Source: Dendrolimus kikuchii
Lineage: Eukaryota; Arthropoda; Insecta; Lepidoptera; Lasiocampidae
NCBI GenBank assembly: GCA_019925095.2
Contig: CM034397.1
Location: 7,397,763 to 7,461,762 of the forward strand
Length of the DNA stretch: 64,000 nt
Direction of reading: 5' to 3'
The notes beneath the pieces were generated by a model. That model made no database searches and had not been told where the DNA came from. It saw only the letters and a program-made list of their open reading frames with translations. This document shows positions 21,781 through 32,704 of the stretch, in pieces (the first letter of the stretch is position 1; each line of letters starts with the position of its first letter). Both the position numbers and the translations under genes were made by a program.

Positions 21781-23328
21781 TGGACCCAGTGGACCCAGTG
21801 GACCCAGTGGACCCAGTGGACCCAGTGGACCCAGTGGACCCAGTGGACCCAGTGGACCCAGTGGACCCAGTGGACCCAGTGGACCCAGTGGACCCAGTGG
21901 ACCCAGTGGACCCAGTGGACCCAGTGGACCCAGTGGACCCAGTGGACCCAGTGGACCCAGTGGACCCAGTGGACCCAGTGGACCCAGTGGACCCAGTGGA
22001 CCCAGTGGACCCAGTGGACCCAGTGGACCCAGTGGACCCAGTGGACCCAGTGGACCCAGTGGACCCAGTGGACCCAGTGGACCCAGTGGACCCAGTGGAC
22101 CCAGTGGACCCAGTGGACCCAGTGGACCCAGTGGACCCAGTGGACCCAGTGGACCCAGTGGACCCAGTGGACCCAGTGGACCCAGTGGACCCAGTGGACC
22201 CAGTGGACCCAGTGGACCCAGTGGACCCAGTGGACCCAGTGGACCCAGTGGACCCAGTGGACCCAGTGGACCCAGTGGACCCAGTGGACCCAGTGGACCC
22301 AGTGGACCCAGTGGACCCAGTGGACCCAGTGGACCCAGTGGACCCAGTGGACCCAGTGGACCCAGTGGACCCAGTGGACCCAGTGGACCCAGTGGACCCA
22401 GTGGACCCAGTGGACCCAGTGGACCCAGTGGACCCAGTGGACCCAGTGGACCCAGTGGACCCAGTGGACCCAGTGGACCCAGTGGACCCAGTGGACCCAG
22501 TGGACCCAGTGGACCCAGTGGACCCAGTGGACCCAGTGGACCCAGTGGACCCAGTGGACCCAGTGGACCCAGTGGACCCAGTGGACCCAGTGGACCCAGT
22601 GGACCCAGTGGACCCAGTGGACCCAGTGGACCCAGTGGACCCAGTGGACCCAGTGGACCCAGTGGACCCAGTGGACCCAGTGGACCCAGTGGACCCAGTG
22701 GACCCAGTGGACCCAGTGGACCCAGTGGACCCAGTGGACCCAGTGGACCCAGTGGACCCAGTGGACCCAGTGGACCCAGTGGACCCAGTGGACCCAGTGG
22801 ACCCAGTGGACCCAGTGGACCCAGTGGACCCAGTGGACCCAGTGGACCCAGTGGACCCAGTGGACCCAGTGGACCCAGTGGACCCAGTGGACCCAGTGGA
22901 CCCAGTGGACCCAGTGGACCCAGTGGACCCAGTGGACCCAGTGGACCCAGTGGACCCAGTGGACCCAGTGGACCCAGTGGACCCAGTGGACCCAGTGGAC
23001 CCAGTGGACCCAGTGGACCCAGTGGACCCAGTGGACCCAGTGGACCCAGTGGACCCAGTGGACCCAGTGGACCCAGTGGACCCAGTGGACCCAGTGGACC
23101 CAGTGGACCCAGTGGACCCAGTGGACCCAGTGGACCCAGTGGACCCAGTGGACCCAGTGGACCCAGTGGACCCAGTGGACCCAGTGGACCCAGTGGACCC
23201 AGTGGACCCAGTGGACCCAGTGGACCCAGTGGACCCAGTGGACCCAGTGGACCCAGTGGACCCAGTGGACCCAGTGGACCCAGTGGACCCAGTGGACCCA
23301 GTGGACCCAGTGGACCCAGTGGACCCAG
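21781..23328. repeat. 9-bp minisatellite TGGACCCAG, about 172 units
   Basis: Exact 9-base periodicity for 1548 bases with no visible variant. Degenerate units lie on both sides: from 21719 (for example TGGATCCAG, TGGACCTAA) and 23329-23346 (TGGACGAAA, TGGACAAAA). Because 9 is a multiple of 3 and no phase contains a stop, all six frames are open. Two Met-started frames of 541 codons (plus) and 531 codons (minus) therefore arise without being genes. Confidence 0.97.
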
Positions 23329-23369
23329 TGGACGAAATGGACAAAATCACAAAACCTGTCCTAGTTTCC

Positions 23370-23657
23370 GGGATAAACTTTACATAAATCTATCCCAAAA
23401 TGTATCCTATTATCCGGGATAAAAAGTATCCCTTGGGCACCCTCGGTATTCAAATTATATATGTACCGAGTTTCAGCCAAATCGGTCCAATAGTCTTTCC
23501 ATAAAAGGATAACAAACAAAAAGACAAATATACTTTTATCCCGGAAACTATCCCATTTTCCGGGATAAAAAGTATCCTATGTTCATTCTCGGCATCGAAA
23601 ATATATATATACTGAGTTTCAGCCAAATCGGTCCAGTAGTTTTTACGTGAAAACGGA

Positions 23658-23660
<3 letters not shown>
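23370..23660 (-). repeat. Duplicated module inside the Helitron
   Basis: Two diverged direct copies share CCGGGATAAAAAGTATCC, a TCGG-AT bridge, an AT-rich run and GAGTTTCAGCCAAATCGGTCC followed by AGT. Copy limits are about 23400-23500 and 23545-23645. It is followed at 23657-23694 by a (CAGA)n run near the element's 5' end. Confidence 0.8.
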
Positions 23661-23694
<34 letters not shown>

Positions 23695-24302
23695 GTTACT
23701 TTCGCATTTATAATATTAATAGGGATTAAATTTTATATCAATCGATTTGTAATGTAATACCAGGTAACAAATACCTAAGTTTATTCTCAAAGCCATAAGG
23801 AAGGAACGAACAAATTCATTGTGACATCTAAATGCAATATTATTACGCAAACATATTTTTTTATTCACTGCGTCAGAATCAAATTTTATTAAAATAAATT
23901 TAATTATATACTGAAAATATGCTACGTTCACATATTTTTAATCGCGTTTGTAGGATTTAAGTTACTTCTAAGAATAAAAAGTAAAAAATCAACTATCAAT
24001 AGCACAAAAATAGCCCTAAAATGCACCCAAATCGATTTAAATATAAACATTAAAATTCATTTTCTTAACTAAATGTCCCCAGTTTCCTTTGCGATATTTT
24101 ATATCCACCTTCATTGAGGCAGGTCCAACAAAAATAGTGAATGGTAACGTCCAGCGTCCTGGTAAAGACTGGATTTTCACGTGACACGAGGGGGTGAATC
24201 GGCCCACCCATTGCACCACTAACGCTAGCAAGTCGCGTACCTATTCTAAAAGTAGCTACATATAATAAAATTACAAATATTTCATATTATGACATAGTTA
24301 AA

Positions 24303-24535
24303 GTTTGTACAGAGAACGTATGAACGTATGTACGTATGAACGTACGTACATAACTTCACGCCAGTTCCCTTGCAGGGTAGGCACGAGCAACAGAGCGCCA
24401 TTTAGGCTTATTCTTACACACCTCACTTGCTTCTTTGACATTCATAACTCTTGTCATGCACGCTCGTCTGTTCTTAAGGCTCCTGACATCACCTTCTGCT
24501 AGTACACGATCAATTTGATCATGGAAGGTGTGTCG
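24303..24535 (-). mobile_element. LINE 3' end with tetranucleotide tail, copy 2
   Basis: The minus strand encodes HTFHDQIDRVLAEGDVRS, SLKNRRACMTRV, KEASEVCKNKPKW and AYPARELA stop, then an ACGT/ATGT-type tail (24305-24352). It is the same family as 11020-11243. Confidence 0.65.
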
Positions 24536-24558
24536 TATATAATAGTACATTATGGTAC

Positions 24559-24660
24559 TAGTGTGTAACATTGGTGATTACCGCCGAGGCGCCATTGAGA
24601 CTCGAGCCGTAGGCGAGGGTCTTAAGAGAGCCGAGGACGGTAATCATCAATACACACGTG
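24559..24660. repeat. Imperfect inverted repeat
   Basis: GGTGATTACCGCCGAGGC near the left side pairs with GCCGAGGACGGTAATCATC on the right, with matching GTGT bases further out. The GC-rich spacer includes GAGACTCGAGCCGTAGGCGA. It could be the end of an inverted-repeat element whose rest is not resolved. Confidence 0.45.
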
Positions 24661-24734
24661 TATCATACGACGTTTTTCAACACACTTGTGAATAAAATAA
24701 CAACAAAAACTCATTTTATTTAGTAGATAAAAAA

Positions 24735-25185
24735 AAGTTATATATGAGTGAAAGTTTTATTTATTAAACACGTACGAGTTAAAATTATCTATTTAAATAA
24801 GAAGTTGCATGAAATGAGCAAGCAATAGGAACATTAATTTATTTGTTCTATAGAACACGATCTTTTTTTTTTGAATAAAAACTTTTTTAAGAACAAAGCA
24901 ACTCAACCAATAAAATTTAAAAAAAAATCTATAACTCACTAGTGAGTTATAATGTTTTTTACTCACAGTTTGATAATGGGTGTCATTCTGTGCCTAATTG
25001 CGGTGACCATAGAGCCACTTTATGAGCAAGTGTGTTGAAAAAAAAGTTATATATGAGTGAAAGTTTTATTTGTTAAACACGTACTAGTGAGTTATAATGT
25101 TTTTTACTCACAGTTTGATAATGGGTGTCATTCTGTGCCTAATTGCGGTGACCATAGAGCCACTTTATGAGCAAGTGTGATGAAA
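24735..25185. repeat. Tandem duplication of a ~144-bp block with a 22-bp palindrome
   Basis: The block beginning AGTGAGTTATAATGTTTTTT at 24941 recurs at 25085, offset 144, and both copies run through GTCATTCTGTGCCTAATTGC to TGAGCAAGTGTG. An AGTTATATATGAGTGAAAG module occurs at 24736 and again at 25045. Position 24930-24951 is a perfect 22-bp palindrome centred on CACTAGTG. Confidence 0.85.
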
Positions 25186-25984
25186 AATAATATACAGTAT
25201 AACCCGCTTAGCTTAACTTTATAATAACAAAAGTGGAAGTGAAGTAAAGTAAGTAGGTACGTGCGTGCTCTTCCTCCCATACTCTCCTCTTCCAAATTGT
25301 CCCACATTTGTTTTCTCATAATTTGACATAGTTCGCGTATCACAAACCCAGGGCCGCCGCAACATCTCTAGTGCTGCTTTAATTTAAAAGTGTAATAATA
25401 ATCTTTCGAGGCTGCCAGTACGTTGTAATACTTTTGCTGCAAATGCCTATAGACCACAGTAACCACTGGTCATCTAGTGGATCATTGATTTATCTTCTAT
25501 TCTCCAAAAATGAAAAATATTATTTGGAGTAATGACAAGAGCAGTTGGACAATATTTCGAATTGGAGACTAATATTTAAAACATTTAATTAAACTGACGA
25601 TGTGAATAATATCAATTACGTTTAACAACAAAATTAAATTATAGCAATAAATAAACAAAGTTCAGCAAGAAATAATTAATGGAGTTTCTCGTCCTTATTG
25701 AGTTTTCATTAAATTAGAAAGCGTTGCTTATTTATACATCTTCGTCAAGCAACGAGAAAACTTAAACGTATGTGAATTTGTAATAAGAATTACATAAAAT
25801 AAACTTTTAAATATATAATATCCATAAATATATATAAGCCCACTGATGGGGTGGGGTCTTCGTATTATAGGGAAATGGGTGGTATGCCCGCCAAACTTGT
25901 CGAAGATTAATTTGGAAATTTTACATGAACAGTAATTCCAGCAAGATATATTTTAAAATGAATATGTCTAATATAATAACCATT

Positions 25985-26370
25985 TACTTACGGTTCACAT
26001 AAAAGCTACTGTGCCGATTTCGATGCGGTTGTCGACAGCAAATTCTTAGACTTAAAATTTGCGCTACTTTTGATCCTAGAAGTCCTGCAAATATGATTTT
26101 TTCTAGGAATGATTCAAAATGGCCAGATTAAAAAAAACAATTCCAATGTGATTTTTCATTAATCGATGGCAAATTCTGTCATAAAATGTGTGATTTTTTT
26201 ATCCCGGGATAATTTTCCCGCATGCGGTTGCTAGTTATTCGGGTGCATAAAAATTAGCTTATTTCGACACAGTTTACACTAAAACTTTATCTCACATTCT
26301 TTTTAAATGCTGCGGTACATTGTGTCCCAGGAATCCCGTGGGAATTCCAAATTAAGGGTGGATAAAGTCA
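25985..26370 (+). repeat. Interspersed repeat family R-H, copy 2
   Basis: Same order of blocks as 20036-20540: GCCGATTTCGATGCGG, AAAATGGCCAGA, ATCCCGGGATAATTTTCC, GCTGCGGTACATTGTGTCC and GGTGGATAAAGTCAT. Confidence 0.65.
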
Positions 26371-27551
26371 TATCTTAGTCGGGTCATAAAAGTGCGTAGG
26401 TGATGTATAGTCCCAAGTTAGTGCTACACTACCACGAGTTGAGCAAACCTCGTCAGAAAGTTACATAGGTATGACAAGAATTGAGCACATAAAATAAATA
26501 GCAATTTATTTCTCAACTTATGGCCTAACTTATTTTTTTCTTTGTGTAGTTTTTATTCAGGTTAAAAAAACTATCTCTGTTATTTTAATGTAAGTAGGAT
26601 TTAATAAAGTTACTCTAAGTATTTATCAATGAAACATTTCAATGCAATAATTACTTTGACCATCACTTGTGCTGTGGCCGTTTTTTATGTATACCTAAAT
26701 GTGGCCTACTTTAAAATCACAATTGGGCCACAGTTAATCCATAAAGTGAAACAGCCAATAAATAAACAGAATGCTTTCAGAATAGACGCCAGATCAACGT
26801 GACATTGTCAATTACATTCTGTTTTGTTCACAGTGCACTGCTCTCCCGTTTCGCAACGTTTTATTATGCTTTAAAAAAGCAAAGTACCTATATTTTTCAT
26901 TAAGCGTACGCTGTTCTACTAAAAACGATAAAAATGGTTTAGTAATAAGTTTTTAAATATGCTCTAGTAATTAGAAAATTTATTATTATATTTACTGACA
27001 GTCCCATTATTTAATGTCTTGTCTTGATAGTACGATAATATAAATTATAATGTCACAAAATTATAAATATCCTAAAAATAAACTATAAATATACAAATTA
27101 AAATAAAACTTAGGTTAGGTATTTTAATTTGTATGTCATTGTATTAGTGGAGACGCAATCAGGCAATCTCTGCGGGTAGGGGGTTATGTGCTCAATATAT
27201 GGCCATCCCTTATTCCCCAATTAATAACAGGTGCCCGGAGAATATAGAATCCTGCATTTACCTCGCATTCAGCCATCAGCCCACGACAGCGATAATTCAG
27301 GGGGTTTGCCACTGCTTATTACGTGGCCATACACAAAGGTGGCAAGGTCCTTCTACACGAGCCCCGGAGCGTAAGGGACGCAGATACACTAACCACTTAA
27401 GTTTATATATTGGTTGAGGTGAATGTCCTAGTAACTACTCCTAAAAAATACGCCTCTAGAAGCGTTCTAGTGGTTATAGCCTGATTTCAGTATGATTGCA
27501 ATACAAACCTAACCTATGTGTTTGTTTAGCCTAAACGTCTCTCATTTCCAG
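26371..27551. other. Mostly AT-rich, with an unassigned GC-richer block
   Basis: 26371-27120 shows nothing recognisable. About 27140-27540 is richer in GC and reads like untranslated retroelement sequence, but no copy elsewhere in the window was found to confirm this. Confidence 0.35.
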
Positions 27552-27663
27552 CGGAGGAGGTGATCACCTTAATTGCTGCAAAAATTGTTGTATATATACA
27601 GAAGATGGCAACAATAATAAAATAAAATCTTATAGGAACGTGGTAGGAAAAAGGAAAAGATAA
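27552..27663 (+). CDS. Possible terminal exon, Cys-rich, unknown gene
   Basis: A pyrimidine-rich acceptor (CTCTCATTTCCAG, ending 27551) opens a frame reading GGGDHLNCCKNCCIYTEDG and then a basic tail GKRKR before TAA at 27661. Two AATAAA signals follow directly (27662, 27671). The C-C pairs and the acceptor/stop/polyA order look like a last exon, but no upstream exon that joins it was found, so it could be a remnant or chance. Confidence 0.3.
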
Positions 27664-27676
27664 TAAAATCAATAAA
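27662..27676 (+). terminator. Two adjacent AATAAA polyadenylation signals
   Basis: AATAAA at 27662-27667 and 27671-27676, overlapping and following the TAA of the candidate exon. In AT-rich DNA such motifs are common, so this only supports the exon weakly. Confidence 0.3.
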
Positions 27677-28544
27677 CCAGTCATTTGTCTTTAATTGTAA
27701 TCATGTAAACAATGCGAGGAATTATAATAGGATGCAGAGACTATTATTATACGATAGATTGAGCGTAAATGTTAGATAATAGTTATTTATGATATTAATG
27801 CGATAAGTTGGTTTTTAGAAACGAGTAGACAGACGAAAGTAAGGCTTATGAGTTTGTAAAAACCAATTTCCACACTTGTGTCATACAAAGTTTTTTAAAA
27901 CATTTGCGAGAATACAGGACAATAGATAATAAAAAAAACCAGGTGGAAAGTCGCAACAATTTTGACATTTCTGATATGAAAACGGCGCGCATTTGCAAAT
28001 GGCGCCAGGTGCGCGTGGTGAATACTAGAACTATATATTTCGTCTCATTTTCTCTATAGTATTAAAGTGAGACAAATGTATTGATCAAAAGCGCTTCCAA
28101 AGAGGTTCGATTATTCAGGTTTTTAATCTCATAATATGATACTACTTGGTGAATTCTATATTTTTTTCACCTAAGTACTATTTATTATAAGTATTTTATT
28201 GTACGTTCAGTTATATGGTGTGTAATTTTTAACTTTCGAACAATGTGTACAGGATTCGTAAATGCATTTTTTAATCAAATGTATTGAAAAATATGGCAAC
28301 TTTATCATCATTCTTGAATGTTTTTTCATTCTTCAATTTTTTATACATACCACTTACATATTATATTCATAAAAGTACGTAATTTACTATTGTGTGACGG
28401 GTAATATAGTATAGCGGACAAATCAGGGGTCAGTCCCAGAAATCCATACCAAAGTTAAATTTATGTGTAACAGCTGCAATATGAAGTAAGAGGCGTCCTG
28501 GAGTAAACACAGGATCTTAACAAATGTAAGGCGTTATCCAGCCT
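27677..28544. other. AT-rich stretch, nothing recognised
   Basis: It contains one GC-rich spot (ACGGCGCGCATTTGCAAATG, about 27980) with no matching copy elsewhere. No coding signal was seen. Confidence 0.35.
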
Positions 28545-28785
28545 TTTTTTTAACGAGGACAAATCTGTTTGAGGGCTATCCACCGCGGGGGAAACGCGGT
28601 GGAGAATGTGGGATTCGCCACGTTGGGGTGGTACTAGCATCGTAACTAAGAAGTGCTATTACCACACCACTCTCAGTGATATCCCCTAAAATCGCTCGGT
28701 GTTGCGTCCTTCGCCTTTAAACCAGGGCCACAAGTATTTGGCCTAGTCATTGCGCAGGCCGTAGCAGAAGGCGTTATCCAGCCCG
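28545..28785 (+). mobile_element. LINE-type 3' region (family L-GGGATTCGCC), copy 1
   Basis: It shares GGACAAATCTGTTTGAGG, GTGGGATTCGCCACGT, a GGTGGTACTAGC run and CCTTTAAACCAGGGCCA with 44785-45085 (plus) and 29500-29810 (minus). It is non-coding and probably the untranslated end of a non-LTR retrotransposon. Confidence 0.6.
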
Positions 28786-29334
28786 GATTAACAACATATG
28801 TAAAGTTGCTTATGCGGATGATATTATACCAAGTTATGTATTGAGATATGTGATCTAAAGTTGGACTAGAAATATAAGTCCAACAGAGAAATACAACAGG
28901 TATCTGATTACGAAGAAAAAGTTCAAAATATATTTTCTTTAAACTACTCTTGTAAATATTGATATAATCAAGGTTAAAGCTTTCGATTATCATTAAATAT
29001 AGCGATAGCTACAGAAAGTTAAAATAGCTCAATTTATTATGAATCCGATAAGTTTGTGTTTACTTTTAAGGTTTTTATTAGAACTTGAAAATCTGATGTA
29101 TTGTTTGACAATATCATCCCAAAAGTAATCTAAGCATTATATTTTTTTTTTTATTTATATTTATATAATTATATTTTCGGATTTATTCACACGCTTACAT
29201 TAAAAGTTCTTTCATTCAATAAGGAGAGTTTCATAAGGTTTGTTTTTTTTCACTAAAAGTTGTCAGTCTCAATACTTGACTTTAATTAGCATTCCTATTT
29301 CTTATTTTAAATAAGCAGACTAACACATCGTTGT

Positions 29335-29495
29335 ACATATGTATATTCCCAAGCTTAGTAAGTTTCGTTTTTGTTATGAATAATATACCAGGGACAACTT
29401 TGAAGCTGATCCCAGACACCCAAACGAGAGAAAATGATGGCGAGTTTATTTATAAAATTTACTATAGTCATCGAACTCGTGACACTGCATTTCAG
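29335..29495 (-). mobile_element. tRNA-derived SINE, body only
   Basis: It contains TATATTCCCAAGCTTAGTAA, TTATGAATAATATACCAGGG and GCTGATCCCAGACACCCA, the 3' body of the SINE at 46474-46709 read on the minus strand. The tRNA-like head is lost. Confidence 0.55.
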
Positions 29496-29499
29496 TGTA

Positions 29500-29810
29500 T
29501 TAGTTGGTCCATATAGCACTTGTTGAGGTACGACGCCAGATGTCATGCTTTCCCCCGGTAGTAGATGTGGCCCTAAAGACCCCCGTCTGCAAAGGCACGC
29601 GGAGCTGGTCAAGCTTTCCGCTTTCCCATAGCCCTGGTATAAGGCGCAGGAAAGTATACCGAGGGGCTTTAGTAAGTATCCCCGATTGCGGCGTGGCAAT
29701 AGCATTTTTTGATTGCGGTGCTAGTTCGACCCCAAAGTGGCGAATCCTACACTCCCCACGGCGTTTCCTCCGAGGTGGATAGTCTGTAAAAGGATTTCTC
29801 CTCGTTTAAA
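29500..29810 (-). mobile_element. LINE-type 3' region (family L-GGGATTCGCC), copy 2
   Basis: On the minus strand: GAGGAGAAATCCTTTTACAG, GTAGGATTCGCCACTTTGG, GCGCCTTATACCAGGGCTA. It is in inverted orientation to the copy 700 bases upstream. Confidence 0.6.
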
Positions 29811-30628
29811 CAAGTGTAACATTTGTCCACGAAGGCTTTATATATACTTTCAATGACGGGTTAATTAAGGTCAATTATTTTTGCGGAGTAGGTCGGATAT
29901 GCGAGAGAAGCCCTAATCTACCGACAATTTTGAAAATGTCACTTCCATGGTTCACTAGTGATGAGAGATACATGACAGCGGGGGTAAACGGTAAGTATAA
30001 GTGTGAAGGTGCTAAAGACACCGTGATGTAAGCCTTACTCACACTTGTTTAATCTATCTTTGATGACAGAGATGGAAATAAGACAATTTTTATCCCATTT
30101 GATTCAGTCTTATTAAAACCTTATACTCCTTTTATGTAATGTGGGAGTTTCTTTAAGTGTGGTGCGTCGATGATGTTACCACGTTGGATGAAGTTATGCA
30201 CCACTGGCAAGAGCCCAGGGCTGCATCGCCGCGGGAGCTAGGCTCAACTGCTGAAGGGGACTAGATTAAGAATAAGACGACGTGTGTTGTGCTCTCTTTG
30301 TAATTATTGCTTTAATTTAACATTAAACTAAAGACTATATACACAGAAATCTTAACTGCTACATGAAAATCTGTAAAACCTAAACATTTTCTTAAATGCA
30401 TCTCCGAACGTTTTCTCTATTGACAAATTTTGGTACGTACAAACATGGACTACGCAGTTAAAACCTTGCTAATTATTTAGCAATAAATTATTCCATGTAC
30501 TTGACGTAACATGTATCTTTGAATGATCATAGGATACTTTTGATCTTGTTCAGTGAGATTATTTTTGCGGAATAAGGAACCGATGATTACTCGAGGAAAG
30601 CTGAGTAGATATGAACAGACATATAATA
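29811..30628. other. Unassigned stretch before the mariner
   Basis: Mixed composition, with a GC-richer piece about 30165-30260 (CACCACTGGCAAGAGCCCAG). No second copy and no coding signature was seen. Confidence 0.35.
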
Positions 30629-31907
30629 GGTTGGGGAAAAAGTCTTTTCGCATATAGTATGTATGAACTTGTAATAAGATCTCTTTGGCTATACCATTTG
30701 TATCTGGCTGGTTTTGGTATCATTAAAAAGTTTTAATTTTAAAGAAGGCAATTCCAAATTCAAATTAGGAAAATGTGTGATTTTCATTTGTTTTTCTTAT
30801 TGTTAAAATGAGTGAATCTAATGATGAACTTCGATACATTTTAAAATTTTACTACAAAAAAGGTAAAAATGCAACACAAGCCGCGAAAAAAAATTGTGAT
30901 ATTTATGGACCTAATACAGTATCTGTGAGAGTAGCGCAAATTTGGTTTAAGCGTTTTCAATCCGGAAATTTTGATATCAAAGATGCACGTCGCTCTGGTC
31001 GCCCTATTACGGACAAAATTTATGCCATTTTTGAAAAAGTGGAGCAAGATCGGTATATTAGTAGTTACGATGTAACTGGAGAACTGGGAATTGACCACAA
31101 AACGGTTTTGGCGCATTTGAAAAAAGCTGGGTACACAAAAAAGCTCGATATTTGGGTGCCGCATGAGCTCACTGAATGAAACCTAATGAACCGTGTACTC
31201 ATTTGTGATTCTTTATTACGACGTAATGAAACCGAACCATTTTTAAAGAAGTAGATAACTGGTGATGAAAAATGGATCACGTACGACAAGAACGTGCGAA
31301 AAAGATCATGATCAAAGGCCGGTCAGGCTTCACAGACTGTGGCGTAACCCGGGTTAACTCGCAACAAGGTGATGCTGTGTATATGGTGGGATTGAAAGGG
31401 TATTATTCATTATGAGCTGTTACCGCCAGACAGGACCATCGATTCTGAACTGTACTGCGAACAACTGACGAGATTAAAGCAAAAAGTTGAGAGAAAGCGG
31501 CCGGAATTAATCAACAGAAGGGGTGTGGTTTTTCACTATGATAACACTAGACCTCACACATCTTTAGCCACTCAGCAAAAATTACGAGAGTTTGGCTGGG
31601 AGGTGTTAATGCATCCGCCGTATAGTCCTGACCTTGCACCTTCAGATTTTCACCTGTTTCGGTCTCTGCAGAATTCCTTAGGCAGTGTCAGGTTAACATC
31701 ACGACAGGACTGCCAAAACCACTTGTCGCAGTTTTTTGATCAGAAGCCCCAACATTTTTATAGCAATGGGATCACGTACCTACCTACAAGATGGCAAAAA
31801 GTTATCCAACAAACTGGCACCTACATACTTTGGTCAAATGTAAATAAACTTTATAAAAAAACCTTTTGAATTTTTATATAAAATGCGAAGAAACTTTTTC
31901 CCCAACC
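30629..31907 (+). mobile_element. mariner element, cecropia-like, 1279 bp
   Basis: The terminal inverted repeats start GGTTGGGGAAAAAGT at both ends and continue to TTCGCAT with two differences in about 24 bases. A TA target duplication flanks the element (30627-30628 and 31908-31909). Length and contents match a full mariner; only the transposase reading frame is damaged. Confidence 0.93.
30808..31869 (+). pseudogene. mariner transposase, broken by five in-frame stops
   Basis: The frame is continuous without frameshift from ATG 30808 to TGA 31867, but has stops at 31177, 31252, 31309, 31345 and 31393. The N-terminal half shows the paired HTH DNA-binding region (residues about 5-110, with WFKRFQSGNFDIKD and RRSGRP) and the linker KKLDIWVPHELTE. 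The catalytic triad is still visible: the first Asp in ITGDEKW, the second in HYDNTRPH, and a third Asp 34 residues later in APSDFHLF, i.e. the D34D spacing of mariner. Two stops sit where Trp codons are expected (TGG to TGA). It cannot make active transposase. Confidence 0.93.
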
Positions 31908-32704
31908 TAATATTAATATAGATCGACACATTTGTATATGACACTCCTACGGTCCGCTGGTAAAGGAGGGCACAGAGTGGTGGTGAAAAAAATGTGAAAG
32001 CGATACGAAGGCTTGAGTACCCTGTCCCTTTTGCCCATACACCTCTTTTCATCGCCCACCATCAAGCGTTAATCATCAGTATTGTCACTTATGAATTTAC
32101 CGGCCTATACATATAAGCATTGTAATTTTATTTTCTCTCAAAAGAGTTTCATTGTGTATAAAAGTGGAGGCTCTCCGAAAATTCTGAAGCTTTGTTTTCT
32201 ATAACGTTTTTATTGGATGTTAAGCAGACAAATCGGATTTGGTTTGGATTAAGTTGTCACCATAAATCTTTAACGAGACGTAGTAGGCTTATTTGCATGG
32301 TTTAATTTAGGATATTAAGGGAATGGATAACATTTAAAGTAAATTAGGTAAAGTACTCATACATATATGTATGTAGTACATTTAACGCTGCTAATTTTGC
32401 GAAGTGGAAATGTTTTATGCATATTGCACTGCTCGGAGCAACCAAAGGTAGTGTGAGACCTACGACGACTGCTTGTTATAATTTGATTGATAAGAGCTGA
32501 GTCCCTATCTGAGAACCTAAAGCGGCCTCTGTCACAAATTCGTATGATGAACATGATAATTACTGAAATAAAGTAGAACTTTATACTAGGGAAAAGTCGG
32601 GTAGCTGCGGACGGCAGGTAACTGCGGACATTTAAATTTCTAAGAAACTAAACGGGTTGCGTAAACAAAGCGTGGTTGATGTGCACCCTTTAGAGTAGCA
32701 ACAA
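31908..32704. other. Unassigned AT-rich stretch
   Basis: No element termini or splice-bounded frame recognised; a short GC-richer run about 32595-32635 (GTCGGGTAGCTGCGGACGGC) has no second copy. Confidence 0.35.

Larger units (their letters stand above)
21509..23725 (-). mobile_element. Complete non-autonomous Helitron carrying a giant minisatellite
   Basis: On the minus strand the element starts A|TCCCTATTAATATTATAAAT (5' end at 23725) and ends TAAACTCTAG|T (3' end at 21509). Just before the 3' end is the required hairpin, an 8-bp perfect stem CCCGCGGC / GCCGCGGG with loop GCA. Host bases A and T flank it, as expected for Helitron insertion without target duplication. Contents from 5' to 3': a (GACA/GTCT)n run, two duplicated CCGATTTGGCTGAAAC modules, a long 9-bp array and an AT-rich end. 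There is no Rep/helicase ORF, so it would depend on an autonomous relative. The 3' end abuts an (AT)n run at 21481-21508. Confidence 0.85.

Noticed and set aside
21781..23328. CRISPR-like regular repeats
   Set aside because: Units are contiguous with no spacers, and the DNA is eukaryotic; it is a minisatellite.
21755..23350. 531-codon GST-repeat ORF on the minus strand
   Set aside because: Same reason; its frame is open only because the satellite unit has no stop.
21762..23387. 541-codon DPV-repeat ORF on the plus strand
   Set aside because: It is one of six stop-free phases of a 9-bp satellite inside a Helitron; there is no promoter, signal or unique sequence, so it is not called as a gene.
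30841..31164. 107-codon minus-strand ORF in the mariner
   Set aside because: Antisense shadow of the transposase N-terminal half.
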